From the NCBI RefSeq assembly GCF_012033695.1, contig NZ_JAAVJI010000001.1, forward strand, positions 434,001 through 498,000: a DNA stretch of 64,000 bases, written 5' to 3'. This document shows positions 16,988 to 27,400 of the stretch, piece after piece. Within the stretch, counting starts at the first letter, position 1. The number at the start of each line of letters is the position of its first letter. A program made the translations under genes and the position numbers. The stretch is from Pseudomonas quercus. Lineage in GTDB: Bacteria > Pseudomonadota > Gammaproteobacteria > Pseudomonadales > Pseudomonadaceae. Below the pieces are notes generated by a model. It saw only the letters and a program-made list of their open reading frames with translations, ran no database searches and was not told where the DNA came from.

Positions 16988-19900
16988 GGCTGCGTCTCCA
17001 GGCGAGCAGAAGCACCGTGGGTAGCACGCCTCTGCTGGCGGCGCTCCACGAAACGACGAATGAGGAAGAAGAACACGGGCGTGAGTAGCAAGCCAAAGAA
17101 CGTCACCCCCAGCATGCCCGAGAACACCGCTACACCCATGGCATGGCGCATTTCAGCACCAGCGCCACTGGAGAGCACCAGCGGCACCACACCCATGATG
17201 AAGGCGAAGGACGTCATGAGAATGGGGCGCAGGCGAAGGCGGCAGGCTTCCAGTACGGCCGCCAGTGGGTCCAGGCCTTCAAGCTGTTTGTCCTTGGCGA
17301 ACTCCACGATCAGGATGGCGTTCTTGCAGGCCAGCCCTACCAGTACAATCAGGCCGATCTGGGTAAAGATATTGTTGTCGCTGCCCGCAATGATTACCCC
17401 GGCAATGGCCGACAACAGTGTCATGGGCACGATCAGGATCACCGCCAGCGGCAGGCTCCAGCTTTCGTACTGGGCGGCTAGCACCAGGAAGGCCAGCAGC
17501 ACGCACAGCGGGAACACGAAGAGTGCCGTGTTGCCCGACAGAATCTGCTGGTAGGTCAGTTCAGTCCACTCATAGGTCATGCCGTTGGGCAACTCGTCGC
17601 GCAACAGTTTTTCCATGGCGGCCTGCGCTTGGCCCGAGCTGTAGCCTGGGGCAGCAGCGCCGTTGATTTCAGCCGTCACGAAACCGTTGTAGTGCATCAC
17701 ACGGTCGGGCCCGGCGGAGTTTTCAACTTTGATCAGGGTAGACAGTGGGATCATCTCGCCACGGTCGTTGCGCACTTTCAACTGGCCAATCTGCTCGGCA
17801 TCCAGGCGGAAGCGTTGGTCTGCCTGCACGTTCACCTGGTAGGTGCGGCCAAAGCGGTTGAAGTCGTTGGCGTACAGCGAACCGAGGTACACCTGCAAGG
17901 TGTCGAAGATATCGCTGATAGCCACGCCATGGGTCTTGGCCTTGTCACGGTCGATGTTGGCGTCCACTTGAGGCACATTCACGGTGTAGCTGGTGAACAG
18001 CGCGGCCAGCTCCGGCACGCTGCGGCTTTTGGCAATAACGTTCTGGGTTTCCTTGAACAACTCGTCATAGCCTAGGTTGCCGCGGTCTTCTACCTGCACC
18101 CGGAACCCGCCAATGGTGCCCAGCCCCTGGACCGGCGGCGGTGGGAAGATGGCCATGTATGCTTCCTGGATAGCCGCGTACTTGCCATTCAAGGCGCCTG
18201 CAATGGCCGCCGCCGACTCGCTCGGGTCGGTACGCTCGTCGAAGTCCTTGAGGGCCACGAACACCACGCCGCTGTTAGGGCTATTGGTAAAACCGTTGAT
18301 GGACAGGCCTGGGAACGCGATGGCATTGGCCACGCCCGGTTGCTCCATGGCGATGGACGACATGCGCTTGATCACGTCCTCGGTGCGGTCCAGGCTGGCG
18401 GCATCGGGCAGTTGCGCAAAGGCCACCAGGTACTGCTTGTCCTGAGCCGGTACAAACCCGGTGGGTGTATGGGCGAAGCCAAACCAGGTGAGCACGATAA
18501 AGCCTGCGTACACGATCAATGCAATGCCACTGCCACGGATCACCCGGCGCACGGTGCCAACATAGCCATGGCTGGCCTTCTCGAACAGGCGGTTGAAGGG
18601 GCGGAACAGCCAGCCGCCGAATAACCGGTCCAGTATCCGCGAGAAGCGGTCCTTAGGCGCGTCGTGACCTTTGAGCAACACAGCAGCCAGTGCCGGGGAG
18701 AGGGTAAGCGAGTTGAATGCCGAGATCACCGTGGAGATGGCAATGGTGAGCGCGAACTGCTTGTAGAACTGTCCGGTAAGGCCCGAGATAAACGCCGCCG
18801 GGATGAACACGGCGCACAGCACCAGCGCAGTAGCAATAATCGGCCCTGTCACTTCGGACATGGCTTGATGGGTGGCCGCCTCCGGTTCCAGCCCCAGCTC
18901 GATGTTGCGCTCCACGTTCTCCACCACCACGATGGCGTCATCCACCACGATGCCGATGGCCAGCACCAGCCCAAACAGCGACAGTGCATTGAGTGAGAAG
19001 CCAAAGGTGTGCATCACCGCGAAGGTGCCGATGAGCGACACCGGTACAGCCGCCAAGGGAATGATGGAAGCGCGCCAGGTCTGCAGGAACAGCACCACCA
19101 CCAGCACCACCAGGATCAAGGCTTCGAACAGGGTGTGAATCACCGCCTCGATGGAGCCCCGCACGAAAATGGTCGGGTCATACACGATGCTGTAGTCCAT
19201 GCCTTCAGGGAAGCCTTGCTTGAGCTCCTCCATGCGGCTTCGCACCTGGTTGGAAATGTCGATGGCATTGGAGCCAGGCCGCTGGAAGATCGGTATCGCC
19301 ACCGCAGGCTGGTTGTTGAGCAGCGAGCGCAGGGCGTATTGGCTGGAACCCAGCTCTACGCGGGCGATATCACGCAGCCGAGTGATCTGGCCATCGGCAC
19401 CGGCCCGCACAATGATGTTTTCGAACTCCTCCTCGGTCACCAGGCGGCCCTGGGTGTTGATCGACAGCTGGAAGCTGCTGGCATTGGGGGCCGGTGGTGC
19501 ACCCAGCTGGCCCGCGGCAACCTGGCGGTTCTGCTCACGAATGGCATTCACTACGTCCGTGGCGGTCAGGTTGCGCGAAGCGGTCTTGTTCGGGTCCAGC
19601 CAGACACGCAGGGAGTAGTCGCCCATCCCGAACAGTTGCACATCACCCACGCCATTGAGGCGCGCCAGCTCATCCTTGATGTTCAGCACGGCATAGTTGG
19701 ACAGGTACAGCATGTCGTAGCGCTGATCGGGCGAGGTGAGGTGCACCACCATGGTGAGGTCCGGAGACGCCTTGTCCACGGTAATACCGATGCGCGTCAC
19801 TTCTTCGGGCAGCTTGGGTTCGCTGCGGGTCACGCGGTTTTGCACTTGCACCTGGGCATTGTCCAGGTCGGTGCCCAAGGCGAAGGTGATCGTCAGGGTG

Positions 19901-20169
19901 AGCTTGCCATCGGCAGTGGCCTGGGAGGACATGTACAGCATGTTCTCTACGCCGGTGATTGCCTGCTCCAGGGGCGAGGCAACGGTTTCACCGATCACTT
20001 TGGGGTTGGCGCCAGGGAAGTTGGCCCGCACCACCACAGTGGGCGGCACCACTTCCGGGTATTCGCTGATAGGAAGTTTGAACAGGGCGATGGCGCCGCT
20101 GATCAGGATCAGCAACGACAGCACAGCCGCAAAGATCGGCCGTTTGATGAAAAAGCCTGAGAAGGTCAT
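16984..20169 (-). CDS. mexF: RND multidrug efflux transporter MexF
   Basis: The inner-membrane proton/drug antiporter of the MexEF-OprN pump, which exports chloramphenicol, trimethoprim, quinolones and quorum-sensing precursors in P. aeruginosa. The 1061-residue protein has the HAE1 layout: 12 membrane helices, two large periplasmic loops, and the N-terminus FFIKRPIFAAVLSLL. The proton-relay acidic pair lies in helix 4 (VLAIGIVVDDAIVVVENVE). The C-terminal half contains LVGLACKNAILIVEFA. It lies 12 bp after mexE, and its stop overlaps the oprN start. Sequence is closer to MexF than to MexB (SEYPEVVPPTVVVRA, 1061 residues). Confidence 0.97.
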   Translation of the reverse strand: MTFSGFFIKRPIFAAVLSLLILISGAIALFKLPISEYPEVVPPTVVVRANFPGANPKVIGETVASPLEQAITGVENMLYMSSQATADGKLTLTITFALGTDLDNAQVQVQNRVTRSEPKLPEEVTRIGITVDKASPDLTMVVHLTSPDQRYDMLYLSNYAVLNIKDELARLNGVGDVQLFGMGDYSLRVWLDPNKTASRNLTATDVVNAIREQNRQVAAGQLGAPPAPNASSFQLSINTQGRLVTEEEFENIIVRAGADGQITRLRDIARVELGSSQYALRSLLNNQPAVAIPIFQRPGSNAIDISNQVRSRMEELKQGFPEGMDYSIVYDPTIFVRGSIEAVIHTLFEALILVVLVVVLFLQTWRASIIPLAAVPVSLIGTFAVMHTFGFSLNALSLFGLVLAIGIVVDDAIVVVENVERNIELGLEPEAATHQAMSEVTGPIIATALVLCAVFIPAAFISGLTGQFYKQFALTIAISTVISAFNSLTLSPALAAVLLKGHDAPKDRFSRILDRLFGGWLFRPFNRLFEKASHGYVGTVRRVIRGSGIALIVYAGFIVLTWFGFAHTPTGFVPAQDKQYLVAFAQLPDAASLDRTEDVIKRMSSIAMEQPGVANAIAFPGLSINGFTNSPNSGVVFVALKDFDERTDPSESAAAIAGALNGKYAAIQEAYMAIFPPPPVQGLGTIGGFRVQVEDRGNLGYDELFKETQNVIAKSRSVPELAALFTSYTVNVPQVDANIDRDKAKTHGVAISDIFDTLQVYLGSLYANDFNRFGRTYQVNVQADQRFRLDAEQIGQLKVRNDRGEMIPLSTLIKVENSAGPDRVMHYNGFVTAEINGAAAPGYSSGQAQAAMEKLLRDELPNGMTYEWTELTYQQILSGNTALFVFPLCVLLAFLVLAAQYESWSLPLAVILIVPMTLLSAIAGVIIAGSDNNIFTQIGLIVLVGLACKNAILIVEFAKDKQLEGLDPLAAVLEACRLRLRPILMTSFAFIMGVVPLVLSSGAGAEMRHAMGVAVFSGMLGVTFFGLLLTPVFFFLIRRFVERRQQRRATHGASARLETQP

Positions 20170-20181
20170 GGCGCTGATCCT

Positions 20182-21417
20182 TTAGCCGCGAGAGGTGGCA
20201 GTGGTGGCCACGTTCTGCTGATGAGGCGGGGTGGGCGGGTTGCTGGCCTCCAGCGCCTGGCGCTGGCTGGCCAGGGCAGCCAGGGTCTGGTCACTGGCCA
20301 TGGGCACGGTTTGTGGGTCTACGGTGGAGCCGGGGCGAACCCGTTGCAGGCCGTTCACCACAATCCGGTCACCCTTGGCCAGGCCGCTGCGCACGATACG
20401 CAGGCCTTCAAGCTTGGGCCCCAGGTCTACCGTGCGGTAGGTCGCCTTGTTGTCCTTGTCCATCACAAGCACAAACTTCTTGCCCAGGTCCGTGCCTACG
20501 GCTTCGTCCTTGATCAGCACGGCTTCGTACACACCGCTGCCCACCAGCTTGAGGCGAGCATACAGGCCAGGGGTGTAGTCGCCGTTCCGGTTATCGAACA
20601 CTGCACGGCCACGAATGGTGCCGGTTTGCGGGTTGACCTGGTTGTCCAGGAAGTTGAGCTGGCCCAGGTGCGTGTCGCCGTCTTCATTGGACAGGCCCAT
20701 GTACACCGGCGCTGCGTCATTCACGCGGCCTTCGCGGGTCAGTTGGCTGTATTTGAGAAACGCACGCTCGTCGGCGTCGAAGTAGGCATACACCTTGTCC
20801 GTGGACACCAGGCTGGTGAGCAGGCTGCTGTCCGCCGTTACCAGGTTGCCGGCAGTGATCTCGGCACGGCCCACACGGCCGCTGATGGGCGCAACCACAC
20901 GGGTGAAGCTTAGGTTCAGGCGGGCCAGCTCAAGCTGGGCCTGAATGGCTGCAACACCTGCACGGGCAGCCAGTGCGGCACTTTTGCGACCATCGGCCAG
21001 TTCGGCTGAAATGGCATTGGCGCTGCGCAGGCGTTCGCCACGGCTGGCTTCGCTCTCGCTGTTGGCAGCGTTGGCGCGGGCCTGTTGCAACTGAGCCTCG
21101 AGGCGGTTCACTTCCGCCTGGAACGGGCGGGGATCGATCTGATACAGCAGGTCACCTTTCTTGACCAGCGCGCCTTCGTTAAAGGCTACGCGATCAATCT
21201 GGCCGGACACGCGTGGGCGCACTTGAACGGTTTCAGGTGCTTCCAGGCGCCCTGTGAACTCGTCCCACTCGTTCACAGGCTGGTCCAGCACTTCAGCCAC
21301 GCTCACCTTGGGGGCCTGAGGCGCCTGTGCGGTCTCTGGCGCCTTGCTGCAGGCGGCAAGCACCGCAAGCGCCAGTACAGCAAGAGGGTAGTGCAAAGGT
21401 TTGAATGACTGTTCCAC
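20182..21417 (-). CDS. mexE: RND efflux periplasmic adaptor MexE
   Basis: The membrane-fusion protein that links MexF to OprN. The 411-residue precursor has a lipoprotein signal (LAVLALAVLAACSK, lipidated Cys about 23), a barrel-sandwich/lipoyl half (VRPRVSGQIDRVAFNEGALVKKGD), an alpha-hairpin (about 100-165), the second lipoyl half (VVAPISGRVGRAEITAGNLV), and a beta barrel with a membrane-proximal domain. The C-terminal tail is Pro/Thr-rich. It is the first gene of the mexEF-oprN operon. No mexT or mexS gene is adjacent; the nearest LysR gene is of another subgroup, so the operon's activator probably lies elsewhere. Confidence 0.96.
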   Translation of the reverse strand: MEQSFKPLHYPLAVLALAVLAACSKAPETAQAPQAPKVSVAEVLDQPVNEWDEFTGRLEAPETVQVRPRVSGQIDRVAFNEGALVKKGDLLYQIDPRPFQAEVNRLEAQLQQARANAANSESEASRGERLRSANAISAELADGRKSAALAARAGVAAIQAQLELARLNLSFTRVVAPISGRVGRAEITAGNLVTADSSLLTSLVSTDKVYAYFDADERAFLKYSQLTREGRVNDAAPVYMGLSNEDGDTHLGQLNFLDNQVNPQTGTIRGRAVFDNRNGDYTPGLYARLKLVGSGVYEAVLIKDEAVGTDLGKKFVLVMDKDNKATYRTVDLGPKLEGLRIVRSGLAKGDRIVVNGLQRVRPGSTVDPQTVPMASDQTLAALASQRQALEASNPPTPPHQQNVATTATSRG

Positions 21418-21630
21418 AGGAGGCCCGCCCAGTTTGTTTATCAGGAATGGGGCGGATCATGGCGGGGCGCAGGACTATCGACGAATCGAATGGTTCGAAG
21501 ATAACTATCAGTCACAATGATTCAGATTGTGAAAGGGAGTCTTTCCGAGTCACGAACAATAGGTACAACGCTGAACCCTGTTGTAGGCCCAGCCCAAGCC
21601 TGGGAACAAAGCGCCCATGGTTTGCTGTGA

Positions 21631-22521
21631 TTACGCCGGGAACCCCTTCGCAACATCCAGCGCCCATTCCATAAACATCCTTACCGCTGGCAGTCGCTCC
21701 CGGCCAGGCAGGCAGCTTAGCCGATAGGTCGCCGCAGGCAGGCGCAGGTGTGGCAGGTAAGGTTGCAGCAACCCTTTATTCACACTGTCTGCTACCAGTA
21801 CATCACTGGCCAGCACCAGCCCATGGCCAGAGATGGCGGCCAGCAGCCCATGCTGCTCATCGGCATAGGAGCGGCGCCCAGGGCGAGACAGCCAATGCGG
21901 GTGTTGGGCGAGGGCGCACCATTGAGGCCAGTCCGGGGTACCAGGCACGCTACTGGCCCAAGGCATTTCAATCAGCACCGGCGCCTGGGCCACGGAGGGG
22001 GACCAGCCGTGGGGGGTATACACGGCAAAATGTTCCTCCAATAACGTGACTTGGTGCAGGTCCGGCTCTGGGCGAAAGGTGGCCCGTATCGCCAGGTGTA
22101 CTGACGCATCCCGCGCCAGGTCGGTCAGGGCATCCGACGTTTCGACCCGCACATTCAAGTGCGGGCAACGGGCGTAGAAGTCGCCCAGTCGCGGAATCAG
22201 CCACAAGCTGGCGAACGCTGGGGTGGTCGTAATAACCAGTGTATTGGCCGCTTCGTCTGGCAAGAGTGGTTGCACAGCAGCGTGTAACCCGACGAATGCC
22301 TGGTGCAGCCCGGCCTGAAGGCGCCGGCCGGTTTCGCTTAGCCGTACGCCTTGGCCGGTGCGTTCGAACAGCAGCGTGCCCAGCCATTGCTCCAGGGACT
22401 TGACCTGATGGGAAATAGCCGCCGGTGTGACGCTCAGCTCATCGGCCGCAGCGGCAAAGCTGCCTAGGCGAGCGGCGGATTCAAAAGCGCGCAGGGCAGT
22501 GAGAGGAAGCTGAGCAAACAC
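21631..22521 (-). CDS. LysR-family regulator, GcvA-like
   Basis: A 296-residue LysR-type transcription factor. The N-terminal winged helix-turn-helix reads LRAFESAARLGSFAAAADEL, then SVTPAAISHQVKSLEQ, a pattern of the GcvA/AmpR-like subgroup. The effector domain (about 95-290) contains LVITTTPAFASLWLIPRL. It is divergent from the PACE transporter gene, with a 93-bp gap, and by analogy with AceR/AceI probably regulates it. It is also upstream of mexE in the same orientation, but 213 bp away, and it is not MexT-like. The ligand cannot be told from sequence. Confidence 0.93.
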   Translation of the reverse strand: MFAQLPLTALRAFESAARLGSFAAAADELSVTPAAISHQVKSLEQWLGTLLFERTGQGVRLSETGRRLQAGLHQAFVGLHAAVQPLLPDEAANTLVITTTPAFASLWLIPRLGDFYARCPHLNVRVETSDALTDLARDASVHLAIRATFRPEPDLHQVTLLEEHFAVYTPHGWSPSVAQAPVLIEMPWASSVPGTPDWPQWCALAQHPHWLSRPGRRSYADEQHGLLAAISGHGLVLASDVLVADSVNKGLLQPYLPHLRLPAATYRLSCLPGRERLPAVRMFMEWALDVAKGFPA

Positions 22522-22614
22522 TGGTTAGCCTCGTTAAGGGTGGTTTAAATCTACTGGCTTGCACGCACCGCCTCAACCCACGAAGCTCAATGCCCTGTTC
22601 AAGGAGCTTTTGTC

Positions 22615-23064
22615 ATGCAAGGCATACCCCGCAAGATCGTTCAGGCCGTGTTGTACGAAGCCGGCGCGCTGGTGTTCGTGGCGCCTGCGCTGTCCGTTTT
22701 GTTCGGGCAAGGCATAGGGCACTCTACGGTGCTATCGGTGGCGCTCAGCGCCGTAGCCTTGGCCTGGAACATGGTGTTCAACCACCTGTTCGAAGCGCTT
22801 GAGCGGCGCCGTGGCTGGCGCGAACGTACGCCCCTGAGGCGGCTGTTGCATGCCGTGGGCTTCGAGGGCGGCCTTGTGGTGATGCTCACACCCATCATGG
22901 CGTACGGGCTGGGTGTCACGCTGGCCGTCGCTTTTCTCGCTGACTTGGGCTTGTTCGCGTTCTTCTTCGTGTATGCCTATGGCTTTCAGTGGGTGTTCGA
23001 CAAGCTCTTTGGGCTGCCAGTGCAGCCAGCCTCTGGGTGTACGGCGCACGCCACCCTTGATTGA
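22615..23064 (+). CDS. PACE family proton-coupled efflux protein
   Basis: A 149-residue membrane protein of the AceI/PACE family, drug/proton antiporters first known for chlorhexidine export. Four membrane helices are visible (about 10-30, 36-55, 80-100, 107-128) in two tandem bacterial-transmembrane-pair units. The helix-1 motif with its Glu is RKIVQAVLYEAGALVF, and the inter-helix motif WNMVFNHLFEALERR matches the signature. ATG 22615 has AAGGAG about 9 bases upstream. It is divergent from a LysR gene, the usual arrangement for PACE genes. Substrates in this organism are unknown. Confidence 0.92.
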   Translation: MQGIPRKIVQAVLYEAGALVFVAPALSVLFGQGIGHSTVLSVALSAVALAWNMVFNHLFEALERRRGWRERTPLRRLLHAVGFEGGLVVMLTPIMAYGLGVTLAVAFLADLGLFAFFFVYAYGFQWVFDKLFGLPVQPASGCTAHATLD

Positions 23065-23097
23065 CCTTGCGCCCGGCACTGCGTAGGCTTGCCCGTT

Positions 23098-23290
23098 CGA
23101 GGTGCTTTACTGGGAATGATTTCTCGGGCAAAGCTAAGATGGGAACGCGGTAACAAGCCGCGGCTGCCCCCGCAACTGTGAACGGAAAAGCTTGGCCGAT
23201 GCCACTGCGCGCTGCGCGGGAAGGCGCCAGGCCGCTACAGTGCCTTTGGCCTGTGGCGCCGTGAGCCAGGAGACCTGCCTCGTACCGATT
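23098..23290 (+). ncRNA. Cobalamin (AdoCbl) riboswitch
   Basis: The leader of the cobW-cobN operon carries the hallmark conserved elements of the cobalamin riboswitch in order. These are the GGTGC start with GGGAA, the core with AAGCCGCGGCTGCCCCCGCAACTGT (positions about 23155-23179), GCCACTG near 23200, and the B12 box GAGCCAGGAGACCTGCC at 23263-23278. B12 binding would sequester the downstream initiation or termination region and lower expression. The element ends roughly 100 bases before ATG 23388. Exact boundaries of P1 are approximate. Confidence 0.95.
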
Positions 23291-23387
23291 TTTCCATTCA
23301 ACCGGGCGGGGTGATCCGGTGCGAACCTGCTCGCAGGCCTTGCCTGCAGTGCTTTCGCGCCTGTCCGCCGTCGTGTCAGGGGCACCC

Positions 23388-24452
23388 ATGAAAACGCTCA
23401 GCAAACTTCCCGTTACCATCGTTACCGGCTTTCTGGGCTCGGGCAAAACCACCTTGCTCCGCCACATGCTCGACAACGCCGAAGGCCGTCGCATTGCCGT
23501 GATCGTCAACGAATTCGGCGAGCTGGGTATCGATGGCGACCTGCTCAAGCAATGCAGCATCGGGTGTACCGAAGAAGAGGCCGTAGGGCGCGTGTTCGAA
23601 CTGGCCAATGGCTGCCTGTGTTGCACGGTACAGGAAGAGTTCTTCCCCGTGATGCGCGAGCTGGTACAGCGCCGGGGCACCTTGGACCACATCCTGATCG
23701 AAACCAGCGGTTTGGCGCTACCAAAGCCGTTGGTGCAAGCGTTTCAGTGGCCAGAAATCCGCAACGCCTGCACCGTAGACGCGGTGATCACCGTGGTGGA
23801 TGCGCCCGCGGTGCTGGCTGGCACCTTTGCGGCGTTCCCGGATGCGGTCGATGCCCAGCGTAAGCAAGACCCTAACCTGGACCACGAATCTCCGTTGCAT
23901 GAGCTGTTCGAAGACCAGCTGGCAAGCGCTGACCTGGTGATCCTGAACAAGGTGGACCTGATCGACGCCGCGGGCCTGGAGCGCGTACGTGCCGAGGTAA
24001 GCGAAGAACTGCCTGCCGCCGTGAAAGTGGTAGAGGCCAGCGCCGGCCAGTTGCCGATTGCAGTGCTGCTGGGCTTGGGGGCCGAGTCCGAAGCCCATAT
24101 CGACAGCCGGCTGACCCACCACGACACGCACCATGATGGCGAGGAAGCCGACCATGACCACGACGCCTTCGACTCCATCTGGGTTGAGCTACCCGAAGCA
24201 CCAGAAGCGGTACTGATGGCGGCCCTGGGAGACGTCGTGCAGCGCCATGACGTGCTGCGGGTCAAGGGCTTTGCGGCTATCCCGGCCAAACCCATGCGTT
24301 TGCTGGTGCAGGGCGTAGGGAGCCGCTTCGACCGCCACTTCGACCGCCCTTGGGCTGCAGGGGAAGCGCGCGTAAGCCGTTTGGTGCTCATTGGCCAGAA
24401 CCTGGATGGCGACCTGTTGCGCGCTCAATTGAACACCGCGTTGCAAGGCTGA
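23388..24452 (+). CDS. cobW: Cobalamin biosynthesis GTPase CobW
   Basis: A COG0523 G3E-family GTPase thought to deliver cobalt to the cobaltochelatase. The 354-residue protein has Walker A GFLGSGKTT (about 13-21), the metal-binding CLCC motif (in NGCLCCTVQ), the switch region ETSGLALPKP, and the guanine-specificity motif NKVD. A His/Asp-rich loop (HHDTHHDGEEADHDHD, about 240-257) follows the GTPase domain and precedes the CobW C-terminal domain. ATG 23388 has AGGGG 6-8 bases upstream. cobN begins 4 bp after its stop. The riboswitch places it under B12 feedback. Confidence 0.96.
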   Translation: MKTLSKLPVTIVTGFLGSGKTTLLRHMLDNAEGRRIAVIVNEFGELGIDGDLLKQCSIGCTEEEAVGRVFELANGCLCCTVQEEFFPVMRELVQRRGTLDHILIETSGLALPKPLVQAFQWPEIRNACTVDAVITVVDAPAVLAGTFAAFPDAVDAQRKQDPNLDHESPLHELFEDQLASADLVILNKVDLIDAAGLERVRAEVSEELPAAVKVVEASAGQLPIAVLLGLGAESEAHIDSRLTHHDTHHDGEEADHDHDAFDSIWVELPEAPEAVLMAALGDVVQRHDVLRVKGFAAIPAKPMRLLVQGVGSRFDRHFDRPWAAGEARVSRLVLIGQNLDGDLLRAQLNTALQG

Positions 24453-24456
24453 CCCC

Positions 24457-27400
24457 ATGCACCTGCTGCGCACCCAACCCGGTGGCTTCGTTCCCGATGA
24501 CAGCATTGCCGACCTGGGCCAGAGCCCAGCGGATGTGGTGATCCTGTGTAGCGGCGATTCCCATTTGGCGCTGCTGGCCGAAGCCGCCAGGCATTTGCCG
24601 GCAGACTACCCCAGCTTGCGCCTGGCCAACCCTATGCAGGTACAGAACCACGCCTCTGTGGACCTGTACGTGGACAACGTACTGCGCCATGCCAAGCTCA
24701 TCGTGCTGTCGTTGCACGGTGGCGCCAGTTATTGGCGCTACGGCGTGGAGCAGTTGTTGCAGCTGGGCGAGCAGGGCGTGCAACTGGTGATGGTGCCGGG
24801 CGATGACCGGCCAGACCCCGAGCTGAGTGCGCTGAGCACGGTGCCTGCCGAGGTGGCCAACACCCTCTGGCAGTACCTGCGCCAGGGCGCCATGGGCAAT
24901 GCCCATTCGCTGTATGGCTACCTGGCCGCCATGCTGTTTCCGGGCGTGCTTGAGCGGCCAATGCCCTGGCAGCCACCGGCAGCCTTGCCCCGTGTCAGCC
25001 TGTACCAGCCAGGGGTGGCCACGGCTACCCTTGAGCAGTGGCAAGCCAGGTGGGCCGCTGGAGCGCCCGTAGTGCCCCTGGTGTTCTACCGCTCACACCT
25101 GCAGGCGGCCAATACTGGGTTCATCGACACCTTCTGTACGGTGCTGGCCGATGTCGGCCTGAACCCCATGCCGGTGGCGGTAGCCAGCCTCAAGGACCCA
25201 GAGTGCCTGGCGCAGTTACAGGCCTGGATGGACGAGGTCGAGGCGGCGCTGGTCATCAACACCACGGGGTTCGCGCTGGCCAGCCCGGACGCACCCAAGC
25301 AACGCCCACTGCGACGCGACATCCCCGTGATCCAGGCCATCTGTGCCCAGGACAACCAGCCGATGTGGGAAGACAGTGCCCAAGGCCTGGGTGCGCGGGA
25401 CCTGGCCATGCATGTGGCCCTGCCGGAGCTGGACGGGCGAATCATCAGCCGCCCAATCAGCTTCAAGGACCTGGCCTGGCACAGCGAGCGTAGCCAGAGC
25501 GATGTGGTGTGTTACCGCGCGCATCCCGAGCGCATGGCCTTTGTGGCCCAATTGGCGGCCCGTTGGGTGGCCCTGGCCCGTACGCCCGCAGCCCACAAGC
25601 GGGTGGCGTTGATCCTGGCCAACTATCCTACCCGCGACGGCCGCATCGGCAATGGGGTGGGGCTGGACACACCCGCCGCCGCCTTGAACATTCTGCAAGC
25701 CCTGCAGGCACAGGGTTACCCGGTCAGCGGACTGCCTGACACCGGTACAGCCCTTATTCATGCGTTGCTGGGAGGCGTCACCAACGACCTCGATCAGAAC
25801 GACCAACGCCCATGTGGGCAGAGCCTGAGCCTGGAGGCCTATACCGCCGCCTTCCAGGCCTTGCCGGTCAGCTGCCAGGACGCGGTGATTACTCGCTGGG
25901 GCCACCCCCAGGCGGACCCCATGTTCCGCAGCGGCCGCTTGATGGTGGCGGGCTTGCGCTTTGGTAACACCTTTGTAGGTATTCAGCCGGCCCGTGGGTA
26001 TCAGCTCGATGCCAGCGCGGTGTACCACGACCCGGACCTCGTGCCGCCCCATGGCTACCTGGCCTTCTATTTCTGGTTGCGCCAAGCCTACGGGGCCCAT
26101 GCCGTGATCCACGTGGGCAAGCACGGCAACCTGGAATGGCTGCCTGGGAAAGGCGTTGGCCTGTCCGACAGTTGCTGGCCAGACGCTTTACTAGGGCCGC
26201 TGCCCAATATCTACCCTTTTATCGTCAATGATCCGGGCGAGGGGGCCCAGGCCAAGCGCCGTACGCAAGCCGTCATTATCGATCACCTGATGCCGCCTCT
26301 GACCCGGGCCGAAAGCTATGGCCCGCTGCGGGACCTGGAGCGGCTGGCAGACGAGTATTACGAAGCACAGTTGCTCGACCCTCGTCGTGCCGTGGAGCTG
26401 CAGGGCGAGATCCTGGCGCTGGTGCGTGAAACCCGGCTCGACCACGAATTGGGGCTGGCGGAAAGCGCCCTGAAGGATGCCGACGCGTGGCTGCCTAGGT
26501 TGGACACCTACCTGTGCGACCTCAAGGAGTCGCAGATCCGAGACGGCTTGCATGTGTTCGGGGAGTCGCCTGCCGGGCGCCTGCGTACTGACACCCTGAG
26601 CGCCTTGCTACGCGTGCCGCGGGGCACGGGGAAGGGCGCTGAGGCCAGCTTGCCCAGGGCATTGGCTGCCGCGCTTAACCTTGGGTTCGACCCTCTGGAC
26701 TGTGCCTTTGGCGATCCGTGGCAGGGGCCACGCCCCGCTATGCTGGCCGATGTGGACAGCAGCCCTTGGCGAACGCTTGGAGATACCCGGGAGCGGCTGG
26801 AGCTGTTGGCCACCCAAGTGATCGAGCAAGCCCTGGCCGGTCACTGGGCCTGCCCGCCAGAGCCGGCCTGGGAGACCACGGCGGCTGTTCTCCAGGGCCT
26901 GGTTGCCCAGGTAGCCCCTACGCTGGACGCCTGTGGCCCGGCAGAAATTGCCACGTTGCTTGCCGCCCTCCAAGGCCGTTTCGTGCCGCCAGGCCCTAGT
27001 GGTGCGCCTAGCCGTGGCCGCCTGGATGTACTGCCCACAGGCCGCAATTTCTACAGCGTGGACGTACGCAACCTGCCCACCCCCACGGCGTGGCGCCTGG
27101 GGTTTGCCTCCGCCAACCTGGTGTTGGAACGCCATCTTCAGGACGAAGGGGACCATTTGCGCAACCTGGGGTTATCGGTCTGGGGCACGGCCACCATGCG
27201 TACCGGGGGTGATGACATTGCCCAGGCCATGGCCTTGCTGGGTGTGCGGCCGGTATGGGCTACCGGCAGCCAGCGCGTGGACGACTTCGAGATTCTGCCG
27301 CTGAGCCTGCTGGATCGCCCGCGAGTCGACGTGACCTTGCGGGTGTCGGGCTTTTTCCGCGATGCCTTCGGCAACCTTATCAAACTGTTCGATGCTGCGG

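Noticed and set aside
16436..17554. 372-codon plus-strand frame over oprN and mexF
   Set aside because: It overlaps two well-supported genes on the other strand and shows no domain.
19009..20160. 383-codon plus-strand frame over mexF
   Set aside because: It is antisense to an unambiguous RND transporter, and the protein is low-complexity (His/Gly-rich) without motifs.
21485..21525. MexT-type box upstream of mexE
   Set aside because: On the minus strand ATCA-N5-ACTGAT resembles the recalled consensus only in part, with several mismatches; not reliable.
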